From Caecitellus pseudoparvulus (Eukaryota; Bigyra: Bicosoecida): DNA of 64,000 bases. Both the position numbers and the translations under genes were made by a program. Where the stretch lies: contig CBFFRQ010000068.1 in NCBI GenBank assembly GCA_965644315.1, forward strand, positions 620,001 to 684,000. Reading direction: 5' to 3'. Of this stretch, positions 11,343 to 21,120 are shown one piece after another (the stretch's first letter is position 1; every line of letters starts with the position of its first letter). The notes beneath the pieces are model-generated. The model searched no databases and was not told where the DNA came from. It saw only the letters and a program-made list of their open reading frames with translations.

Positions 11343-11416
11343 GCAGATGTAGCTCAGTTGGTTAGAGCGTCCGCTTCACACGCGGGAAGTCATGGGTTCG
11401 AACCCCATCATTTGTA
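11343..11416 (+). tRNA. tRNA-Val (anticodon CAC)
   Basis: The 74-nt cloverleaf has the acceptor strands GCAGATG and CATTTGT with two G-U pairs. It has the usual TAGCTCAGTTGGTTAGAGC D-arm and the T-arm ATGGG/TTCGAAC/CCCAT. The anticodon stem TCCGC/GCGGG closes the loop TTCACAC, which reads CAC. There is no intron and no encoded CCA. Confidence 0.93.
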
Positions 11417-11418
11417 CA

Positions 11419-11424
11419 TTTTTT
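11419..11424 (+). terminator. Pol III T-run terminator of tRNA-Val
   Basis: A run of six T residues starts three bases after the tRNA discriminator base, as expected for RNA polymerase III termination. Confidence 0.8.
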
Positions 11425-11510
11425 CGCTCACTGGCCGGCTCGCTTTTCTTTCTTCCGCACCATTTTGGTCCGCAACGTGGCGCAGTGTGAACAAGGAGAC
11501 GTGTATTCAC

Positions 11511-12807
11511 CTACATGCCAGCATCACCCCCACCTGCGGCGGCTGCTGAAAGCACGGACACATCGGCGGGGGAGGAGCCCAATGCAGCAGAGATGGACGT
11601 GTCCAGCACTGACGCGTCGGCACTGAGGCTGCTTGCTTGCGGAAGGGGCATGGAAGTCGACAGCCCTGACGTCTGCTGTGCGATGAGCTTCTCAAAGTGG
11701 CCCTTGGCGATGGCAATGTTGAGGGAGGTGGCTTCCACGCGCGTGGCGGGGCCAGTGGTGACAATCATCACGTACGTGTTGGAGGTGAACTCGTCAATCA
11801 GCGCCGTGAAGGAGGCGTTTGACACGGTCATGGCCTGGAACTGGGCCGAGCACTTGCTGCAGGTGAGCTTGAACTGCTTGACGATGTTGGAGATCTTCTC
11901 GAAGCGGTGCGCGTCGGGGTGTGGCGTGGGGGAGGTGGAGGCGATGACCAGAAACGTCGCCTTCTCAAACACCACCACTTCGTCGGCACTGCAGGCATTG
12001 GCCAGCTCTGCCAAGTGCGTCTCCAGCCGGCTCACGTTGGGGATGAGGGAGTACACGATGGAGGACCAGGCGCGGTACAGCGTCTCGTCCCAGATGGACG
12101 TCGCGAAGCACTGCACAGGGTGCCCCCGCGACCGGGATGCGATGAGATCGGCGCGCTCCTGAAAAATCTGGCCCCGGATGTCCTCAGGCACCAAGTCCAT
12201 CTTGTGCACGAGGCAGAAGATGCGGGAGTCAGGGGAGTTGGCCCCCAGCGCATCCACACAGCCCTCGTAGTAGCGGAAGTCCTTCTCCAAGTCAGGGCTC
12301 TCAATGTCAAAGACATAGATGAGCACGGCGACGTTGGGGAAGATGTTGCTGCGCTGGGAGTCAAAGTAGCTCTCGTAGAAGGCGTCTTGCCCACCACAGT
12401 CCCACAGGCTGAGAACGAGGTTGCCAAGGAAGCGGATGCTGGACTGCTGCACGTCGACTGCGCACAGCGGGCAAGGGGGGCCGGGTGTGGTGCCCCTGTT
12501 GCTGCAGGGGCCTGAACTGGCCACTGCTGCCGCTGTAGGCACGCACTTGTCGGCTCCAGGCGATTGGTGCTGCGAGCTGCGTCGGGAGAGGGAGGCGACG
12601 GCGTGGGCAGTGGAGTCGTGCAGCACTCCAGTCCAGGAGAGGCACTCACCAAGGTAGTTGGCGAAAATGATGCTTCGCATGGATGTCTTTCCTGAGCCAC
12701 TCTTCCCCATCAACAGCACCTGCAGGGGCAGCCCCAGCGCCGTTCAGGGGCAGGTGTGCCTGGTGCACTGCACCAGCCTGCCTCACCTTCATGCGGTCCT
12801 CTTCCAT
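11511..12807 (-). CDS. RRAGA: Rag GTPase A/B (Gtr1) of the TORC1 nutrient pathway
   Basis: Four exons (12807-12787, 12719-12650, 12576-12547, 12457-11511) join in phase to about 355 aa. The introns are 67-89 nt, and exon 3 is a 30-nt microexon encoding part of [12 protein letters not shown], the counterpart of ARDTRRLGATID in animal RagA. P-loop [19 protein letters not shown], switch [17 protein letters not shown], base motif HKMD and [16 protein letters not shown] are almost those of RagA. The roadblock-like C-terminal half ([38 protein letters not shown]) is also present. The paralogue RagC differs at these motifs, so this is the RagA/B type. With a RagC partner it recruits TORC1 to the lysosome or vacuole in response to amino acids. 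The last 50 residues, rich in Ser and Ala, are lineage-specific. Confidence 0.95.
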
Positions 12808-13238
12808 GACTGACACGAAGAAGGGGTGTGTGCCGAGCTGACCCTTGCAAGTAGACCAATGCCAAGTGTCTCGTGCCCACGCTGCACGCTGTCCTCGACT
12901 GAAGCCAGGGGGAGCTCTTGACTGTGTCTGGCGACGACGCCCCTTCTTGGGAGGCTCAGCAAGCGGCGGCCTTGTCAAGCGCCAGTGATGCCAGGGATTC
13001 TGGAGTCCTTCACTCTCCTTGGACCTTCTGTGCAGTGCATTGGAGATGTGACGCGAATTTTGCGCACGTGAAGGTCGTTGGGGAGCACCGCTTGCTGGCT
13101 GTCCATCTCGCGCACTGAGTGCGCTCCAGCATAATCCAACAGCGAGCTCCCCGTGACCTGCCTGATGTGAGAAGCTGGGAACCAGGAAGCCCTGGCCACC
13201 CCGGAGACTTCCACCACACCAGCCGCGCGTGTTCTGCC
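12808..13238. other. divergent intergenic region between RagA and L43-like gene
   Basis: This 431-bp interval separates two outward-facing start codons and presumably holds both promoters. The minus frame just upstream of the RagA ATG remains open, but nothing in it resembles an extended GTPase N-terminus. No repeat was seen. Confidence 0.45.
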
Positions 13239-14130
13239 ATGTCTGCCAGCAAAGCGGCAGGTTCCCTGCCCTGGTACCTGCGCAGCAATGGGCCTCGGCA
13301 CCTGAAGACGTACTTGGGCATGATCAACATGAAGCCTCCCATGTTCTTGGCGCCCAACTTGAAGGAGTTGCACTTGCACAAGTTCGCACGGCAGCCAGGC
13401 ACGCCCAGTCCCCGTTGCCGCTCCAACGAGGCCATGTAGTGCGTGGGGGGTCTGGCGCCGCAACTCGCTGCTTTCCGCTCACGCTGCCCTGCGCCGTCCG
13501 CAGTGACTTGGTGCTGAAGCACCTGCTGGCCTTCCGCTGGTCCAACCCCAATGCCCTCACATACCTCCATGAGCACCGCACGACAACTGGAGAGAGTGCA
13601 TACGTGACTTACGAGCTGTGTGCGTACGCTGGCACAGCCTGCTCAATTTCCGCTGCCCCAGACCCTTTCCTCCACACGCTGGCACTTGCTCAGGGGACGG
13701 CCGCACGGGGAAGTTCAGCGTCAAGCCCGGCATGAAGTCAGAGACCGTGCTTGCGAAGGTCATGTTTGCTGCTCGTGATCCAGAGTATGACCCGGAGGAG
13801 TACAAGGAGCTGATGGCGTCACGCAGGGTTGCCGCCGGGCTCAGCCCGGAGACGCCAACAATGACGCAAGCAGAGGTCCTGGCGGCTCAAGACGCAGAAC
13901 TGCTTGCACGACACGCGGACGGCACGGCCGCCGGCGCCCAGGGCGCGTTCGCCGCCAGCACTGTGCCTCGCACCACCGTGGCAGCGGCAGAGGCTTCCCC
14001 TGTGGCCACCTCCACCACACCTCGTTGGGTGGAGTACCCTGCCGAGGAGAAGGATGTCCGCAACTTGCCCCCTTCATGGATCCCAGGCGCCGATGCAGGT
14101 GCGTCCAAGGCATCCAGCAACGACCGCTGA
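13239..14130 (+). CDS. L51/S25-domain protein, probable mitochondrial ribosomal protein mL43
   Basis: Exons 13239-13435, 13504-13619 and 13694-14130 join in phase to about 249 aa. The first 120 residues fit the L51/S25/CI-B8 thioredoxin-like fold of mL43. A strand LKELHLHKFARQ precedes the region equivalent to SSRGAREF. A helix then ends in NPNALTYLHEHR, followed by VTYELWDGRTGKFSVKP, which is equivalent to the family's terminal strand pair. The splice that creates the codon for the W of ELWDGR restores this motif, which supports the model. The C-terminal 110 residues are Ala/Thr-rich with an acidic YDPEEYKELMASRR segment. The family also includes complex I subunit NDUFA2, but the length and N-terminus (LPWYLRSNGPRHLKTYL) favour the ribosomal protein. 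The assignment rests on fold-level resemblance, so it is less certain than its neighbours. Confidence 0.6.
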
Positions 14131-14522
14131 GGGGCCGGCAGGGTGAGAGCAGGCACCTTGCGGGCCAGGTGAGCGATCCCACGCTCCGCACAGGAAGCGT
14201 CCGTGCCGGATAACACAACAGGCCACATAGGTCATGGCACCGAGTGCTTCGAATTGTTGCTGGCCCATCAAGCGCGCAACACCCAATGCAAGCTGCTGCC
14301 AGACTTGGCTGGCATGGTCTGATGTCAGCGAGCAGGGGCCCCCTCATGTCAAAAAACACAACAATCCCCACCCCTGTGCGCTCTATTCGACACGCAAGCT
14401 TGATGGCATCTGCCGCCCAGTCGGCCATCCTCCAAGCGCCATCCCTGTGGGCAAGACCGGGCCGAGGCGTGGCGTTTCAGCCGTTGAAACGGCAGGTCGA
14501 AACGTGACCACTGCCAGTCGCC
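14131..14522. other. intergenic region upstream of TMEM216
   Basis: These 392 bp contain no convincing coding stretch, RNA gene or repeat. They lie between two genes on the same strand and should include the TMEM216 promoter. Confidence 0.4.
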
Positions 14523-15080
14523 ATGGCGTCCAGTGAGATCCGGTCGTCAGTGCCACTGCAGATTTCCCTCTACTTCCATGACTTGTTTGTGTACCTGGTC
14601 TTCTTGTTGACCATCGCCGGGTTCATCTACAAGGGTGAGCTGGCTGCCATGTCACACTCGGCCACTGGCTTTTTCACGCGCTGTGTGTGCACTACACAGG
14701 CTTCTACTTTCCATACCCTGCTGGGACCCTGGGCGCTGAAATTTCGTTCGCAGTGGCGTACCTCCTGGTGGAGAAGGTGCGCCTGCGGGTCATGAGCCGC
14801 GGGAACAAGACAGAAATGGTGCTGCCAATGGCTGGCGGCCTTGCTCTGGCTCTGCTCGTGGCCATCATCCACGGGTACTACATTTTCGGGCAGGCCTACG
14901 TGTAAGCTCCTGTCGCTTCCCTGTCTTGCACGCGTGTCGTCTGGCACCCGCACCTCCGCACACCGCAGGCTTCGTCTTGATCAGCTGGTGCAGGGCATGA
15001 GTGCTGTGTGGCTGCTCATTGAGTTCGTGCTGGGCCTCGTGGCGCTGGTGACATTCTTGTCAGCGCCGCAAGTGTATTGA
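14523..15080 (+). CDS. TMEM216: TMEM216-like ciliary transition-zone membrane protein
   Basis: Exons 14523-14634, 14700-14901 and 14969-15080 join in phase to about 141 aa, close to human TMEM216 (145 aa). Introns are 65 and 67 nt. Four hydrophobic helices are evident, with FIYKGFYFPYP matching FLYKGVLLPYP, EKVRLRVMSRGNKTE matching the cytoplasmic loop IRLFFGTKGN, and YVLRLDQLVQG matching YVLRLEVIMNG. The first motif and the last are both created by splicing. TMEM216 belongs to the MKS/Tectonic complex that gates the ciliary transition zone, so the organism is ciliated or flagellated. TMEM80 is the close alternative within the family. Confidence 0.92.
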
Positions 15081-15096
15081 AGGGACAGGCCCTGCT

Positions 15097-16976
15097 TCAC
15101 TTCCCCTCTGCCGCGGCTGCAGCCCCTTGCTCTGCTGCTCCTGCCCCTGTGGCGTAGCTGGCCAGGGCGTCGGCCAGAGCCCGTATGGTGGCCGCGTCGC
15201 CCCCGTCGCCTGCCCGCGCAGCCATGTCTTGCAGCTCCAGTGCAGCTCTGGACAGACTGCCCCCTGCTGTGTACAGCATGCGCCACACCTCGCGAGCCAG
15301 GGTAGAGTTGCAGCCAGGGCCCACCACCAGGGCTGCCAAAATGCAGTACAGCTTCTGCAGCGTGAACAGGCCTGCCGCCAGGCGGCGCAAGTACAGCGCT
15401 TCGTCCTCACTGAGTTCCACTCCATACGCGTCTGTCTCTTCGTGAGCATCCACGGCAGCGCTGCTCAGGTGCTTGTCAGCGGCCGCCACCTTGCGCTCAA
15501 ATGCAAGCACCAAGTCCACCAGGCGCCCAGCCTTGGCACAGCCCCCTTCAAGCCACTTCGCAGTGAACCTCAAGTGCTCTGTGCTGTCTGGCGGCAGGTG
15601 CAGGGCGAGGGTCGCCAGCAGGCTGATTGCTGCCTCCTGGTATGACCCGGTTGCTGCGTTGCCAGCAGCCTTGCGCACAGACTTCGCCCCCGCGCCGCCA
15701 AAGACGGCAAACACCACTCGCAGGCCACCTTCGCTGACGAAGTTCATGGCGCTGGTGGAGTTTCCCTCCACGGCAAAGTCCAGGAGCTGCATGGCGTGCG
15801 GAGCTATGCCTGTTGCGCTGGCTGCCGCGCGCAGCATGAGGATGATGCCCTCCGCACGCCGGAAGCGGTCTGCGTTGTCCGGCACCCGCACACACGAGCG
15901 CAGCGCAGTGAAGGCATTGGCTACAATTTCTTCCATCTGCGCATCAGGCAGTGCCGTGGCATCCTTGCGCTTCACACAGTGCGGCGCGACGACAGCCAGC
16001 AACCCCTGCACAGCGCCTTCCCCAGGCTGCAGCCGAGGGAAGGCAGCGGCCCCAGCCGCCCCCACCAAGTCCAACTCCCCAGCCCACTTGGCATTGGGCG
16101 TGTGCGCCAGCAAGGAGCCGAGCAGCTCAGCCGCGTGCAGGGTGTTGCTGCTGCTGCCGCCCAGCGTCAAACACGCTAGCAGCCACACCAGCACGTTCGT
16201 GCCTTGCCCTAGGGCCTCTGCCGCCTCAGGTGCCAGCTCCAAAATGTTGTCCATGAGGCGCAAGGCGGAGCTGGCGTGGGTGGACTCGCCCTGGTCTGCG
16301 TGCCCCGGAGGGGCCACAGTGCCCAGGGCCGCCACCACCGTGCCCAAGGCGTCGCTGCCTGTCAGCGCTGAGACGAGGGCAAGCTGCCCCTCCTCCTCTT
16401 CCTCCTCCACAACGCCCTCAGGGTCCGTCAACTCAGCCAGCAGGGCCAGGGCATCCCCCACGATGTCTGTGTTGGGGTGGGCCAGCAAGCCTCCCACGCA
16501 CGGCACCAGCCCAGCGTCCAGGGCCACTGGGTACAGCGTAGGCTCCACCCCCAGCATTGTAAGCCCCTCCACAGCGTCGTGCAGGGCAAGTTCCGAAGCC
16601 ATGAACTTGGCAGGGGTGTCTGGCCACTTGGCACGCTGCACTGTGTTCAGGCCCACTGCCTTTTGCAGGCCAGCCACCATGCGCTTCACTTGGTTGGCGT
16701 CCAACTCTGGAACCTGCACAGCAGAGAGAAGGCGCAGAGAGAGGCAAGTGAGAGGGATGAGCGATCATACGTCTGCTCCATCCGATATGGCAGCGCACGC
16801 ACGTCTTCCGCTGCCTCTGCAGCTGCTGCCACAGCGGCACGGGCCTCTGCGGAAATCGGTGCCTGCTCGCTCTCTGAAGCGCCGCCTGCCCCCTTGAACA
16901 GGTGCGCAAACTCGTCATCATCATCCGGAGCAACCACCTCTCGAGCACGCTTCATGCCGCGGGATTCTGCAGCCAT
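15097..16976 (-). CDS. CTNNBL1: beta-catenin-like protein 1, spliceosome-associated
   Basis: Exon 1 (16976-16803) and exon 2 (16713-15097) flank an 89-nt intron with a GTGCGT donor and give about 596 aa; human CTNNBL1 is 563. The N-terminus has the short KRARE basic patch and an acidic run (PDDDDEF) typical of the family. The armadillo-like body shows KWPDTPAKFMASELALHD, HPNTDIVGDALALLAELTD, KRKDATALPDAQMEEIVANA and DEALYLRRLAAGLFTLQKLY, all aligned to conserved CTNNBL1 positions. The protein binds the CDC5L/Prp19 complex and acts in pre-mRNA splicing in the nucleus. The acidic EEEEEEG insert near 16410 is local. It lies 16 bp from the TMEM216 stop, tail to tail. Confidence 0.93.
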
Positions 16977-17163
16977 CCTGAACCTCCCTACCGGCGTTGC
17001 CTCCCTCAACGGCAGGCGGGGCCTGAGACGCACTTGCTGCGGAGGAGGTTGAGGGCATGGCGGCTTGGGAACCCACAGCATGGTCCCAAAGCACAGCAGG
17101 CGGGAAATTGTAGCGAGTCGTTTGCATTGCCCCAGCGCCCCTGGCAGCTGCGCGCCCAGCAGC

Positions 17164-20100
17164 CTACCCATCTTCCTTCCCCGCGCCCACAACGTCCATC
17201 ACCCGTGCCAGGGTTGGCGCGTCAGCCGCGGCACGCAGGTGAGCGTGGGCACCAACAATGCTGAGAGTCGACGGTGCCATGGGTGCCCTTGAGCTCGGTG
17301 CCAGCACTCTGTCACCGCCCACCACCACAGCTCCTGGCTCCCGCTCTCGCTGCGCAGAGGCGGCAGCGGCCAATCCCTGCAACGCCTGCAGCGCATCTTG
17401 AGGTGTGGGCATGGCTTCCGGCGCCCACACTGGGACCGAAGGCGATGCAGCCATGGCATGCTCTTGCCCACCGCCCCCCTCTCCCTCGGCTGCCTGCATG
17501 CCGTAGGCTGCCTCCAAGCCATGCTGCACGACGCGCCGGCGCATGGCATCCAACCCCTCACCCTCCTCCTCCTCCACCTCCTCCTCCACGTCCAGGGGCG
17601 CCGCAGGCAGCGGCAGCAGCGGGCACTGCAGCGTGTGCGCCATGAAGGCTAGTAGGCTGCCTTCGTCCACCAGGCAGCTCGTCACTGTTGGTTGCAGGAG
17701 AGTGGCGGGCGGAGCGCCATCTTGCAAGCGTGGCCGCACGAGGTCATTCACCGTGTTCAACGAGGAGCTGGCGAGCCGACGCGGCAGGTCTAGCGGGCGC
17801 AAGACCTCTAACAGGGGAAAGTGACAGTGCAGAGTGACGACATGCTCTGAGCCGGAGCCTGCAGAGGCGGGGACCTCACACTTTAGCAACCCTGGCGCAG
17901 CGCCCGCCAAGCGCGCCAGGACTGCAGCGCTGGGAGCGGGAGGCAAGAAGGGCAGCACGCGTTTGCTGTACCGTGCAGGCGCCTCCAGCACTCGCCGGGC
18001 GATGTGGCGGAGGGCGGAGGTCTGGAGCAGCGCCGGCGCCGCTGCGGTCAGTGCCGCCTCCACTCCAGGAGCTGCTTGTGCGCCAGCTGGGTCAGACACG
18101 GAGGATGCTCCAGAGCAAGGCACCAGGCGCAGCCCCCCGCTGGTAGCTGACAGCTGCAGGGCAACGCTTGTGGCAGCCGCAGGCAGCACATCGTCTGGGA
18201 TGAGCTTCGAGTCCGGGGACAAGGCAATGCGCAACGCCCCGCTCAGGCCCCTGCTCTGCAGATCGTGCGTGAGCGCAGTGACGAGGGCCTGCGGCGCAGA
18301 GTCTGGCGCAGCACCCTCCTCCTCGCCCTCCTCTTCTCCCTCTTCCACCGCTGCCAAGCCCGACCCAACACCCGCCGGCACTGGCTGACCCCTGCCCTCT
18401 CGCAACAAGGTGGAGGTGTGGGCTGGCGCGGCGAGGCTGTAAGCCAAGGCAGTGGCCACCACACTGCACAAGGCGGAGCACAGAGGGGAAGCAGTCTGGC
18501 CCGCCTGCGCAGCGAGGGTCAGGGCCAAGGGCCAGCCGAACCACAGCTGCAGGACGCCGCACCTCTGCAACAGTGCAGCGGCGATGCGCGTGACAAGGAG
18601 GACCGTGGCGACTGCCACCGTGTCCCGCTCAGCCCCCTCTTCCACGACTTCGAAGCCGTCTTCCCTCCACAATGCTAAGGACAGGCTGGTCAGCATGGCA
18701 TTGTGCACACGCAGGAGTTGCAGCGGGGTCAGCGGCAGAGCGTACAGTTGTCGAATGACATAAGGATACGGCGTGGTCCGGCGCAGGTCAGAGTCTGAGG
18801 AAGCTACAGCCCCCAAACTGCTGCCTGCTTGGAGCAGACTCGCTTCACTGGCGCACTGCACTGGAAGTTGGGCATCCGGAGCATCAGCGGCGTCTGTGGC
18901 AGCCTCGGGTGCAGGGGGGTGCAGGGGACCCCCATGGCAGTGCAGCACCCCCCCGTAAATGCCAGCCACCTCCACAGGACTGGCGCAGGCGGCATGCAGG
19001 CACTGCAAAGCAAGCAGACGCAGGGTGGGGTGTGCGTCCCCCGCATCCCGCACCAACACCTCCACCAGCACATCCTGCAGTGGCACGGGCGTGAGGGAGT
19101 TGGAGACTTGCACCGCCTCACGCAGCCGGCCAGGTGCGCGCACATCCACCTCGGCCGCCCCATCGCTGTGCAGCCAGCGCAGGTGGCTAACTTGCCGCAG
19201 GAGAGTTAAGATGAGGCCCAGGACATGCTGGCGGCCTGGCGCAGTGCTGGGCGGCGCAGTCATGGGCGAAGGCAGCACTGGCGTCTCCGCCTCCTCTCCG
19301 TCGCCGTCAGGGGTCTCAGCCGCGGGCGGCCCATGAGCCTCCAGCAGCTCCTCTTGGAAGTCGCCATACCACTCACCCACTGCACTGGCCAGACGGTGCA
19401 AGTCGTGCGCTGTCCGCAGTCGACTGGCCAGGGCCAACACCACTGCCCTCGCTTCTGCCGCCACATCGTCTGCAGGCGCCAGCGCGGAGAGACTGCGGGG
19501 CTCACCAGGCACACTGCTCGCAGGCTGCGCGCTGGCTGTCGCGACCAGCACCGGCAGAGTGGCTTCCACTGCCTCGGTGCTCATGTCCAGCACCCGCAGG
19601 GTGTCGCGCCCCTCCACCACCAAAACACGTGCCGCTGCCAGAGCTGCAGCGATGCGCCGTGCAACACTGGGCTGCATGGGCGTCGTGCCAGGCATGAGAG
19701 ATGAGCGGCGTGACTCGCTGAGGGCATCCCCGCCACCCACCGCCTCCGCGGCCGCATCAGCTACGTGCAGCAGGATGAGCAAGGCCAGGGGCGGGCCAAA
19801 CGACCCATGCCACTCCCCTGCCGTGACACCACGGCTGGCGTTGCCCCCCCGCCGCCGGGCCAGGTGACTGCCATGGCGGTCCATGCGGCGCAGGATGTGC
19901 AGCGCCAGCGCTGTGTTTGTCCAGCGCTGCTTGGCATCCAGCCATGTCAACACAGCCCTGAACACTGCGCTGCCGACACCGGGATGCAGGACGCTGGACA
20001 GCGTCATGAGGATGTCATCCAACAGCGCCAAGTCCACATCATGCGCCTCATCCTCGCTTTTTGCTGCCTGCCCGGCCGCAGCTCCGGCAGGGGACGAGGG

Positions 20101-20935
20101 GGGTGCTTCCAGCGTGGACGGGGCACGGGCACGGCCAGGCGCGGGTGCCTGGGCTGCCAGGCGCTCCTCCACAAGCCCCAACAACACGGGAAGCGTGTTG
20201 TTGGCGTGCTGTGTGAGGGAGGCGGGGTCTGCCAGGGAGATGAGGCGGCGCATGGTGGTGCAGGCTGCCCGGCGAGCAGTCAGCGCCTCGTCCCCCCCAC
20301 TGGCACGCACCACACCGAGCAGGGGCTCGGTGTACTTGTTCAGCTTGCTGTGGTCCACGAAGCTGTCCTGGCTCTCGATGAGCACGTCACAGGCGACTGC
20401 CCCGGCAGCTTGCATGCGGGGCAAGGGGTGCTGCAGCAGCAGCAGCACCAGGGACTCCGCGTACGCCTCGATGACAGCCAGCTCGGACGCGTCAACGCGC
20501 CCTCGAGAGCCACACGCCCGCACCAAGGCTGACATGGCCGTGGAGGACACCTCCACATACCTGCAGCGGATAGCAGGGGTCTTGTGAGTGCGTGGCTACG
20601 CCGGCGCATGGACGACCCCTTGCACCAGCCGACGCACCCATACCGCCCAGCTCCCAAGTCTCGCCGAGCGCGGTCCTCAAGCATCCTGGGGGAAACACAG
20701 CGAGCTGCTTTGAAACGCATGGGGTGCAGCACAGCTGACTCGAGCAATCTACTGACTTCCCGACCTCTGGCAAGGCATTGGCCTCCTCTGTCGCGTACTC
20801 CACCAAGTCCTTCAGCCCAACAGGCTGCAGGTCCTTCTCGTGGCCACGCACGCCAGCCCCCTGCGGGTACAGCCCATTCAACAACCTCTGACTATGTCTG
20901 GGGCGGCATGACACCAAGCAGCAGCAGTCTGTCAT
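17164..20935 (-). CDS. EFR3: EFR3-like plasma-membrane scaffold for PI 4-kinase
   Basis: Exons 20935-20757, 20685-20638 and 20560-17164 join in phase to about 1207 aa. The protein starts MTDCCCLVSCRPRHSQRL, a cysteine cluster plus basic residues equivalent to the palmitoylated MGCC start of animal EFR3. Spliced residues LPEVGKMLEDRARRDL and RYGYVEVSSTAM align with LDRIGEYLYQRASRDI and RYGFVEIAMEAM of animal EFR3. The rest is an Ala/Leu-rich alpha-helical (ARM/HEAT-like) body with low-complexity acidic loops (near 18330 and 17570). EFR3 anchors the TTC7/FAM126/PI4KA complex to the plasma membrane for PI4P synthesis. It is longer than the animal protein (about 820 aa), with the extra mass in the C-terminal half, where I find no recognisable motif. 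Confidence 0.8.
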
Positions 20936-21120
20936 CCTGCAGGCGGGCGCTGCTGGCTGCCACTGGCGCAAGGTGCAACGCGGGTGAAACGCCGGACGGT
21001 GCTGGCATGGAGGCAGCAAGAGAGCAGCCCTAAGCAATGCGGCAGGAATAGCCGGTGAATTGTGCAGCGTGTAGGAGTTGGCATAGCCGCTGTTGATGGA
21101 AGCACACCCCCCCTCCGATC

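Noticed and set aside
11358-11549. Plus-strand 63-aa frame over tRNA-Val
   Set aside because: It overlaps a well-formed tRNA and has no coding character.
15473-16897. Plus-strand 474-aa frame over CTNNBL1
   Set aside because: Antisense shadow of a conserved minus-strand gene.
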